Positions 43,686 to 50,637 of a stretch of 64,000 nt of DNA are shown here, piece after piece. Below the pieces are notes generated by a model, which ran no database searches, was not told the origin of the DNA, and was given only the letters and a program-made list of their open reading frames with translations. The position numbers were made by a program, and so were the translations under genes. Numbering within the stretch: the stretch's first letter is position 1; each line of letters opens with the position of its first letter. Location: positions 124,001 to 188,000 of the forward strand of contig PHSP01000002.1 of NCBI GenBank assembly GCA_002862125.1, in the 5' to 3' direction. This DNA is from Methylobacter sp. KS41 (GTDB lineage: Bacteria; Pseudomonadota; Gammaproteobacteria; Methylococcales; Methylomonadaceae).

Positions 43686-44884
43686 GTTCGTGAGATAATG
43701 ATGGAAATATTATTGCCGCCAAAGGCAAATGAATTGCTCTGACAATGGTTAACACGTCTTCCTAAGGTCTGGCCCGGTGTTACATAATTCAATGAAGGCA
43801 AAGCGCCGTCCGGCGCATCATCATTAATATTCGGTATTAATAAGCCCTGCGCATCGTCTTGCGCCAATAACAACCAGCAAATGCCCATTTCCATAGCGGC
43901 GGCCGCGCCAAGGGCATGGCCGGTCATGCCCTTGGTTGAGCTGACGGCGACCTCGCCGCCAAACACCTGCCATATTGCATTGCTTTCCATCGCATCGTTC
44001 AAAGGTGTAGCGGTGCCATGCAGATTAATATAATCAATTTCTCCGGGCTGCATCCGTGCATCCGTCAAAGCCATTTCCATGGCTGCGATCACTGCGCCGC
44101 CGTCAGGGTCGGGCGCGGAAAAGTGATAGGCGTCACTGCTCGCGCCAATGCCTTCGAGCGACACGGGTCCTGCTTCCTTGCTTAATACAAACAGGCTTGC
44201 CGCCTCGGCTAAATTGATGCCATCCCGGTGCGAGCCAAAAGGTTTGCACAACCCGGCCGATAAGGACTCCAGCGCTTCAAACCCGGACATCGTAAACTGG
44301 CATAAGCTATCGGCACCGCCGACAATCACCGCATCACAAATATCCAGCGCAATCAGACGGCGGGCCGAAGCAAACGCCCTGCCGCTGGATGAGCAGGCTG
44401 TCGATACTGTATAGGCCGGACCTTTCAGTCCCAGGACAGATGCAAGAAAATCAGCGCCGCCGGCAAACTGCTGCTGTTTATAATGAAACTTTTCCGGTTT
44501 TGGCCGGCTTCTGGCGACTTCCGCCAGAGCCAGTTCTGTATTTCTGAGGCCGGATGTGCTGGTCCCGATGACCACGCCGATCCGGTCAACGCCATAGTTC
44601 CTGATCATGCTGTCGATTGTTGGCTTGATTTGCTCTGACGCAGCTAAGAGTAACCGGCTGTTTCTGCAATCATATACGCTATATTTATCATCGATTCCGG
44701 GCAGCTCGGCCTGGACAGCTCCGGCATAATACGGATGTCCGGGAGAATACTCATCGGTCCTGATCAAACCAGTACGGTGTCCGGCCTGCAAATTGTGCAA
44801 CATCTCGCCGCCATTATTTCCGGAGGCTGAGAGGATGCCGAGGTCATTGAGAAATAGCTTCAAACCAGTCAGGATTCGCGGCAC
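43682..44884 (-). CDS. Beta-ketoacyl-ACP synthase (ApeO-like), KS-2
   Basis: 400 residues with the full catalytic set: Cys164 in VSTACSSSGRA, His289 in INLHGTAT and His323 in GMTGHALGAAAA. The remaining NSFAFGGNN loop is also present. It is shorter at the N-terminus than FabF and resembles the smaller ketosynthase of aryl-polyene clusters. Start is GTG 44884, overlapping the halogenase end by 16 bases; a TTG seven codons later would also fit. Two different complete ketosynthases suggest one initiating condensation and one for elongation. Confidence 0.85.
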   Translation of the reverse strand: MPRILTGLKLFLNDLGILSASGNNGGEMLHNLQAGHRTGLIRTDEYSPGHPYYAGAVQAELPGIDDKYSVYDCRNSRLLLAASEQIKPTIDSMIRNYGVDRIGVVIGTSTSGLRNTELALAEVARSRPKPEKFHYKQQQFAGGADFLASVLGLKGPAYTVSTACSSSGRAFASARRLIALDICDAVIVGGADSLCQFTMSGFEALESLSAGLCKPFGSHRDGINLAEAASLFVLSKEAGPVSLEGIGASSDAYHFSAPDPDGGAVIAAMEMALTDARMQPGEIDYINLHGTATPLNDAMESNAIWQVFGGEVAVSSTKGMTGHALGAAAAMEMGICWLLLAQDDAQGLLIPNINDDAPDGALPSLNYVTPGQTLGRRVNHCQSNSFAFGGNNISIIISRT

Positions 44885-46116
44885 AACTTTACCAGCGTCT
44901 TCAGGCGAAGGCTGTGGTTTTTGACATAGGGATTGTTTTCGTCCCAGACATAGCCAGCCAGAATCGAACAGATCATCTGTTTAATGTTATTTTTTTGTTC
45001 AACATTCTTCAAATGTTGGTAGAACACCACGTCCTGAAAGCTGCCGTCATACCAAGAGTTGACGAAGGTGCGGAATGTTTCCACGCCTTTTTGCAAAGGA
45101 TCGCTAAAATCACTTTGCCAGTCCGCAGGGAGTCCGTTAAATTGCCGGTCAAGGACATCAGCGGCCAAACTTGCCGATTTCATCGCGATTGTGACGCCGG
45201 AGGAAAATACCGGATCAAGAAATTCTCCGGCATTGCCTAGCAAAGCATAACCATTGCCATACAAGTTCTTGACGTTAGCGCTGTATCCGCGGATGCTGTT
45301 GACAGGAGTGTCGTATATTGCGTTTTTCAAAAGGCCGGACAAGCCCGGTTCCAAAGCAACGAATTGCTGTAATACGGTTAGCCGGTCAGTTCCGGGAATA
45401 TTGAGCACGTCTTCTTTACCCACTATGCCTAGACTGCAACGGCCGTTACTGAAAGGAATCAACCAATACCAGACATCGTTTAGTCCGGGATGAACAATAA
45501 TCCGGATTTTATTGCGATCGTAGCTTGAGTCATCTATCCGGTCTTCCAGATGAGTAAAGACCGCTTGCCGTACCGGAAAGTCCGAAGGCTTTTCGAGATC
45601 CAGCAAACGCGGCAATACCCGGCCGAAGCCGCTGGCATCCAGGACGAAATCAGCTGTCAGCTGATAACTCTGTTCCGTTGTGGAATCCCGGATAGTCAGG
45701 CATGGTTTATCGTGGCTGAAATCAGCCGCAATCACTTCCTGCCGCCAGCGAATTTGAACGCCCATCCGCTGTGCTTCATCGGCCAGCAGCGCATCAAAAC
45801 GGTCGCGCTGTACCTGGTAGGTTGAATCAAAGCCATCGGTAAATTTATCGGCGAAACAAAATTCGGAATGTTTGTCGTTATGTAAAAAGGCCGCGCCATT
45901 TTTTAATTGAAATCCTGCCGCCTTAACTGCATCCAGCATTCCGGCCTGTTCAATAATTTCCATGCACTGCGGCAGCAAACTTTCGCCAATACTGAAGCGG
46001 GGAAAAGCATCCCGCTCCACAATGATGGCCGGATAACCCTTGTTGCTCAGTAACGCCCCGGCAATACTGCCTGCAGGTCCAGCGCCAATAATAATGACGT
46101 TTCCTCTATCTGCCAT
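44869..46116 (-). CDS. FAD-dependent halogenase-family flavoprotein
   Basis: 415 residues. The FAD-binding GAGPAGS (11-17) opens the protein, followed by SIGESLLPQCMEII (about 42-55). Two halogenase hallmarks are present: a lysine in GFQLKNGAAF (Lys72), at the place of the lysine that carries hypohalite to the substrate, and the WXWXIP motif as WYWLIP (216-221), which blocks monooxygenase chemistry. DASGFGRVLPRLL and GNAGEFLDPVFSSGVTIAMKSA complete the fold. The closest known types act on carrier-bound pyrroles and phenols (PltA-like). Beside a predicted pyrrolyl-carrier pathway, a chlorinated or brominated pyrrole is the natural guess. Related proteins with no proven halogenation also occur in pigment clusters. 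First gene of the minus-strand operon. Confidence 0.8.
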   Translation of the reverse strand: MADRGNVIIIGAGPAGSIAGALLSNKGYPAIIVERDAFPRFSIGESLLPQCMEIIEQAGMLDAVKAAGFQLKNGAAFLHNDKHSEFCFADKFTDGFDSTYQVQRDRFDALLADEAQRMGVQIRWRQEVIAADFSHDKPCLTIRDSTTEQSYQLTADFVLDASGFGRVLPRLLDLEKPSDFPVRQAVFTHLEDRIDDSSYDRNKIRIIVHPGLNDVWYWLIPFSNGRCSLGIVGKEDVLNIPGTDRLTVLQQFVALEPGLSGLLKNAIYDTPVNSIRGYSANVKNLYGNGYALLGNAGEFLDPVFSSGVTIAMKSASLAADVLDRQFNGLPADWQSDFSDPLQKGVETFRTFVNSWYDGSFQDVVFYQHLKNVEQKNNIKQMICSILAGYVWDENNPYVKNHSLRLKTLVKLCRES

Positions 46117-46276
46117 AAATCTAAGCTGCCTGTCGTTCTATTTTCATTGTGGTAAATACTTTTAAAAAATCTCATCACAGTCCCCGCCTGCAAATTATCC
46201 GGTTTATACCGATTGATAATGACTATTGTGGCCTTGATCAGCTATCATTGAGCGTTTAGTATACCTTACAATAACC
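46117..46276. promoter_or_regulatory. Divergent promoter region of the biosynthetic cluster
   Basis: This 160-base region separates the halogenase operon from the carrier-protein operon and must hold both promoters. A TATACC at about 46259 and TTGATC at about 46237 are possible boxes for the plus operon but are spaced too widely to be firm. No ribosome site of note precedes the carrier-protein ATG. Confidence 0.4.
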
Positions 46277-46516
46277 ATGAAAAAGAAACTACGCGATTTT
46301 ATCTTTCACGAGCTTGTTTTTGTTGCTGAACCGGATCAATTCAGTGATGATGACGATCTGCTGGAAGCAGGTCTGGACAGCATGGGCATTATGCGCCTGA
46401 TTATGTTTATCGAGAATGAATACGGTGTAACCCTCCCCGATACGGAGATTGAACCGGACAATGTGCAATCCTTCAACGCACTGGCGCATTGGATTTTACG
46501 GCATCAAAACGGATGA
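46277..46516 (+). CDS. Acyl/peptidyl carrier protein
   Basis: 79 residues, an acidic four-helix carrier domain. The phosphopantetheine serine is Ser35 in EAGLDSMGIMRL. No phosphopantetheinyl transferase gene is nearby, so a genomic one must serve. As the first gene of the operon with a stand-alone adenylation enzyme and an acyl-CoA-dehydrogenase-like oxidase, it is the natural counterpart of PltL/PigG-type carriers that hold proline during its oxidation to pyrrole. It could also carry the chain for the ketosynthases. The stop overlaps the next gene by ATGA. Confidence 0.88.
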   Translation: MKKKLRDFIFHELVFVAEPDQFSDDDDLLEAGLDSMGIMRLIMFIENEYGVTLPDTEIEPDNVQSFNALAHWILRHQNG

Positions 46517-47844
46517 CTATAAAAAAAGAAGATATTCTGGAAAGACTGAATCCGGCCGATAGTTTCACTCTTGCAATGGATGAGGAAATCCGCAGGGACG
46601 GTTTGGCCGGCAGTTACGGCTGTTTCGCTCTGGAGCTTGACAAAACACCGGATATAGCCGTTCTGCAAGGGCGGATTGCAGAGTTCAGTCTCCGCTTTCC
46701 AGTTGCACAGGCCAGTCTGCAACAAATCGGCCGGCGCTTTTACTGGTGCAGGCGAAACGATCCGCCCCGGCTGTTTTTTCAGCATCATTGCCCCGGTAAC
46801 CAGAATGAAGCGGATTTCCAGCAACACACGATCGACCGTATTATTAATCACAAACAGTTAAGGGAAACTACCGCTCCCATTGAATTTCATCTGTTGACGG
46901 GTCCGGCAAAGCATATTTTTTTCACCCGTTGGCTGCATCCTTTCTGCGATGCCCGCGGTGCCGACCTGATCCTGAAATATCTGTGCATAGCCGATGAAGC
47001 TCAACGCAGGCAATTCGGTCTGCCTGAATCCGGGCCGTTAGTGCTTGAGCAATTGGCTAAATACCGCTGGTGGCAAAAGATCGCTTTGCTGTTGAAAGGC
47101 AAGCGTTATATCGCCAAGCTGGACAGCCTGGAAAGTATTCAGCCGTTTCCCGGCAAACCGGCTCCGCAGCGGCTTAACTACAGCATTCAAAGACTGAGCG
47201 AAGCAGATACCGGACAGGTTGTCAAACTGGCAAGAAAACAGGCCGGACTGACCGGCACCAGCCTTTATTATATCGGCTGCCTGATGCGCGCTCTTGACAA
47301 AATGGCTGTTGACAGCCAAGGTGACGCCTATTGCGCGCCTTATGCCTTCAATTTGCGCAAACAACGGGCCTTGACTCCGATGACAGGCAATCATCTTTGC
47401 GCCCTGTTTGCCCAGGCGCCCCGCGATATTGTTCAAAACCGGCAAAAACTGTTTGACCATCTGAAACAGCAAAATGCCCAGGTCATTCGCCAGCAACTGG
47501 ACTACGCTTTCCTGCCGCTGATGTGGGCCGGGAGCTGGCTGTCCCTAGCCGAATACGGCAAGACCTTGCGCCAGGCTTTCGGCTCGGGGAAGGAGCGCAG
47601 TTCATTCTGGTTTTCCGATGTAGGCCGGGTAGACATTCCTGAGAACAGCTTTCCCGGTGCTGAAATTACCGGCGTATTTCATGTCTGCCAGGTAACCTCG
47701 CCGCCCGCGCTGGCTTTTCTGAGCTGTATCCACCGGAACCGGTTAACCCTGAGCTACAACTTTGTCGAACCGGTCAGTAATCCAGCGCAAATAGAGAAAT
47801 TGCAGCAATTAATGCTGGCGGAATTACTGGAGGAGACAGAATGA
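46513..47844 (+). CDS. Condensation-like (C-domain superfamily) protein
   Basis: 443 residues from ATG 46513, which overlaps the carrier stop. The sequence is diverged. Features of the CoA-dependent acyltransferase/condensation fold are WLHPFCDARGADLIL (about 141-155), which matches HHXXXDG with the second His (His142) and the Asp (Asp146) kept but the first His and adjoining Gly changed, and FWFSDVGRVD with a downstream FHVCQVTSPPAL, akin to the DFGWG-type latch. It could join the carrier-bound acyl group to an amine or alcohol, or hand it to the ketosynthases. I do not recognise a characterised orthologue. GGAGGAG near its end serves the next gene. Confidence 0.6.
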   Translation: MTIKKEDILERLNPADSFTLAMDEEIRRDGLAGSYGCFALELDKTPDIAVLQGRIAEFSLRFPVAQASLQQIGRRFYWCRRNDPPRLFFQHHCPGNQNEADFQQHTIDRIINHKQLRETTAPIEFHLLTGPAKHIFFTRWLHPFCDARGADLILKYLCIADEAQRRQFGLPESGPLVLEQLAKYRWWQKIALLLKGKRYIAKLDSLESIQPFPGKPAPQRLNYSIQRLSEADTGQVVKLARKQAGLTGTSLYYIGCLMRALDKMAVDSQGDAYCAPYAFNLRKQRALTPMTGNHLCALFAQAPRDIVQNRQKLFDHLKQQNAQVIRQQLDYAFLPLMWAGSWLSLAEYGKTLRQAFGSGKERSSFWFSDVGRVDIPENSFPGAEITGVFHVCQVTSPPALAFLSCIHRNRLTLSYNFVEPVSNPAQIEKLQQLMLAELLEETE

Positions 47845-49358
47845 GCGCCTCGGTAAATCAGGTGGAGCTTGCCGTTAATAACCGGGCAAATCCTTACAAT
47901 GAAACTCATATCCAGTCTTTGCTTTCTGCATTTAACCGGCAATGCCAAACCGCACCGGACAACCTTGCCTTTATTGAAGGCGGCCGACAGTTCAGTTATT
48001 GTCAGCTCAGGCAGCGGGCCTCTCAGCTTAGCGCCGGTTTGTTAACTCGGCAGAAGCCTTGCCGGCGTGTCGTCATAGCCGTGGATCGCGGTATTGATGC
48101 CGCTGCCGCCATTTTGGCTGTGTTGGGCGCCGGCGCTTGTTATATTCCTCTCGACATCAAAAACCCGGCCCCTCGTTTGAATTACATCATCAACGATGCC
48201 CACCCTCAATATATTATCGGCAAAGGACACTGTCCGGATTGGCTGGAAACCCCTGAGCTCTGGCTGGATATTGAGCAGTTGGATTGCTCACAACTAAGTA
48301 CCTGTTGGCCGGCGGAAGTAAGCTCCGAAGCGCTGGCAGCAATACTCTATACCTCCGGCTCCACCGGCGTACCCAAAGGAGTCGCTTTAAGTCACAGAGC
48401 GATGCGCAATTTCTCCGGCTGGGCGTCAAACACTTTCCGGATCAGCCGCAACGACCGCATCGCTTCATTGGCTCCATTTCATTTCGATCTGTCCGTTTTC
48501 GATTTATTCAGCAGCTTAAGTTGCGGCGCTTCTGTTCTATTTGTGCCGGCCGGATTGACTCTCTCGCCTAGCCGGCTGACTGCATGGCTATCTGAACAGC
48601 GCATCAGCGTTTTTTATACGGTGCCGTCATTGCTTGGGTTTATCGCCTTGAAAGGCTCTTTATCCTCCATTTCGCTGCCCGATCTGAAAACTGTGCTTTT
48701 TGCCGGCGAGGTGTTTCCAACTCAGCAGTTGAAAAAGCTGTGCGGGTTATTGCCGGATGTTAATTTTTACAACCTGTACGGACCCACTGAAACCAATGTC
48801 TGTTGCTATTGGCCGGTGGATCGCGAGCGCCTGAAATCCGGCCAACCCATCCCGATCGGCTACCCGGCCTGCGGCGCTGTTCTGCAAATCGACGACGAAA
48901 CCAACGAATTAGCGGTCAAAAGCGCCAGCAATCTATCCGGCTACTGGAAACAAGGCCAACTGATCAACGCATTAACGCCTGATGGCTATTATCATACCGG
49001 CGACAAGGTTTCGCTTAATGAACAAGGTGAATACTGTTATCACGGCCGTCTCGACCGGATGCTGAAATGCTCCGGCTACCGGGTCGAACCGGCGGAAATA
49101 GAATCGGCATTATTACAATGTCCTGAAGTGATTAACTGTGCCGTCATCGGCATTATCGACAGCGCTTGCGGTCAACGTCCCGCCGCCGCCGTTGTCCTGA
49201 AAAACGGCGCAAAACTGGACACGGTAGTCAAATCGGCCAAACAAAAATTACCGGCCTATATGCAGCCTTGCAAATATATAGAGCTGGAGTCCTTGCCTTA
49301 TTTTAGCAACGGTAAGACCGACTACCTGAAATTGCGCCAACAACTGGAGAAAAACTGA
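47841..49358 (+). CDS. Stand-alone amino acid adenylation enzyme, predicted L-proline-activating
   Basis: 505 residues, with no fused carrier. Core motifs: TSGSTGVPKG (171-180), NLYGPTETN (about 311-319), YHTGDKVSL, GRLDRMLKCSGYRVEPAEIE and the final catalytic lysine in NGKTD (Lys492). Reading the binding-pocket positions by alignment to the gramicidin phenylalanine domain gives D-L-F-S-L-A-L-V-C, close to the D-L-L-Y-L-A-L-V-C I recall for prolyl-AMP ligases of pyrrole pathways (PltF, PigI, RedM). It would load proline on the carrier protein two genes upstream. It overlaps the previous gene by ATGA and has a strong GGAGGAG ribosome site. Confidence 0.85.
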   Translation: MSASVNQVELAVNNRANPYNETHIQSLLSAFNRQCQTAPDNLAFIEGGRQFSYCQLRQRASQLSAGLLTRQKPCRRVVIAVDRGIDAAAAILAVLGAGACYIPLDIKNPAPRLNYIINDAHPQYIIGKGHCPDWLETPELWLDIEQLDCSQLSTCWPAEVSSEALAAILYTSGSTGVPKGVALSHRAMRNFSGWASNTFRISRNDRIASLAPFHFDLSVFDLFSSLSCGASVLFVPAGLTLSPSRLTAWLSEQRISVFYTVPSLLGFIALKGSLSSISLPDLKTVLFAGEVFPTQQLKKLCGLLPDVNFYNLYGPTETNVCCYWPVDRERLKSGQPIPIGYPACGAVLQIDDETNELAVKSASNLSGYWKQGQLINALTPDGYYHTGDKVSLNEQGEYCYHGRLDRMLKCSGYRVEPAEIESALLQCPEVINCAVIGIIDSACGQRPAAAVVLKNGAKLDTVVKSAKQKLPAYMQPCKYIELESLPYFSNGKTDYLKLRQQLEKN

Positions 49359-50435
49359 ATGGACATCGATAATCTGCCCGGTGCGGGAGATGCCGCTGCC
49401 TCAAGGCATCGCTTGCAATACTGTGCGAACCAGGGTTTGTTTAGGCATGCCGTCCCGGCGGATAACGGCGGTTACGGCAACCATTTTACCGATCTGGTTA
49501 ACGCGCATGAAACACTGGGCAAGGCCGGGAAGGATACCGGCTTAATGCTTTCCATCAACGCTCATCTATGGGGCGCTTTGTTTCCAATCCTGAAATACGG
49601 CGATACCCGGCAGCAAAAAATCTATTTGAGCGGCTTAGTAACCGGCGGCCTGATAGGCGGCCATGCCATTACCGAACCGCAGGCCGGCTCCGATATTAAC
49701 GCATTGGCAATGACCGCCGTGCAAAGCGGCGACGGGTTTTTACTGAACGGGCATAAGCGCTTCATTACCAATACTCCTATCGCCGATCTGCTGATTGTAT
49801 ACGCCCGTCTGGACAATAAATTATCCGCTTTCATCGTGCATAAGGATGATCAAGGCGCTGGCTTTCTTGATACGCCCCAGATAACGGGTTGCCGGAGCGC
49901 TACGATGGGCGATGTCATACTTGAAAATTGCCTGATTCCAGCTGTCCGGCAATTGGGCAAAACCGGTGCAGGCAATATGATGATCCAACAGGCGCTTGAG
50001 CTGGAAAGGGCGTTTATTTTTGCCGGCATCTGCGGCCTCATGGACTGGCAGCTGGAAACCGTCATCAAGTTCAGCCGCGAACGCAAAGTCAACGACATTC
50101 ACCTGGGAAAATACCAGGCCGTCAGCCACAAAATTGCCGAAATGAAATTAAGGCTCGACACGATCAGGCTCTGGGTCAGCGAATGCGCGCGTCTCAAAGA
50201 CGGCAACAAGCGCATCACTCTGGCCAGCGCCCAAACCAAATTATTCGCCGCCGAAGCGTTTCTGCAATCCAGCCTGGACGCAGTCCACATACTCGGCAGC
50301 AACGGCCTCACAAAAGCCAGCCTGATGGCGGATCTGGTCATCGACGCGCTCGCCAGCCGCCTGTTTTCCGGCTCCTCGGAAATCCAGAAAAATATCATCG
50401 CCGCCTTGCTTGGAACCGGCGATGGCTATAGATAA
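49359..50435 (+). CDS. Acyl-CoA-dehydrogenase-like flavoprotein, predicted prolyl-carrier dehydrogenase
   Basis: 358 residues of the acyl-CoA dehydrogenase fold. AVPADNGGYGNHF, HAITEPQAGSDINALAMTA (about 98-116) and GHKRFITNTPIADLLIVYAR form the FAD and substrate region; LFSGSSEIQKNIIA ends the domain. The glutamate normally found in YEGT near the C-terminus is replaced (FSGSS), so the base is probably the Glu in ELERAFIFAGICG (about 211-223), as in isovaleryl-CoA and prolyl-carrier dehydrogenases. PltE/PigA-type enzymes oxidise prolyl-S-carrier to pyrrolyl-2-carbonyl-S-carrier. It starts directly after the adenylation gene's stop. Confidence 0.82.
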   Translation: MDIDNLPGAGDAAASRHRLQYCANQGLFRHAVPADNGGYGNHFTDLVNAHETLGKAGKDTGLMLSINAHLWGALFPILKYGDTRQQKIYLSGLVTGGLIGGHAITEPQAGSDINALAMTAVQSGDGFLLNGHKRFITNTPIADLLIVYARLDNKLSAFIVHKDDQGAGFLDTPQITGCRSATMGDVILENCLIPAVRQLGKTGAGNMMIQQALELERAFIFAGICGLMDWQLETVIKFSRERKVNDIHLGKYQAVSHKIAEMKLRLDTIRLWVSECARLKDGNKRITLASAQTKLFAAEAFLQSSLDAVHILGSNGLTKASLMADLVIDALASRLFSGSSEIQKNIIAALLGTGDGYR

Positions 50436-50583
50436 ACCGGTTTTTTGCGCAGCATGCGCCGGCCCAGGTTCAGTCGCAGGCAACCATCGATGCCACCGAA
50501 ACAGCTCATTTTATTCAAAAAGGGGCAGCTGTCTGATGAAAATATACCAGCCGTACGCAGTTTATGGCTTTGTCAGGATAACC

Positions 50584-50612
50584 GCGCCCGAAGGTAGGGG
50601 GCGGCTTCGCGC
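50584..50612. terminator. Possible hairpin terminator between convergent genes
   Basis: GCGC-CC-GAAG (50584-50593) can pair with CTTCGCGC (50605-50612), leaving a CC bulge, followed by TTTATG. It lies between the end of the biosynthetic plus operon and the end of lpd. The T-run is poor, so this is tentative. Confidence 0.3.
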
Positions 50613-50637
50613 TTTATGAATATTTGCGTCAGAACCG

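Noticed and set aside
41888-44884. Ketosynthase plus chain-length-factor pair of the actinomycete type
   Set aside because: Both proteins retain the Cys-His-His catalytic set, so neither is a cysteine-less chain-length factor.
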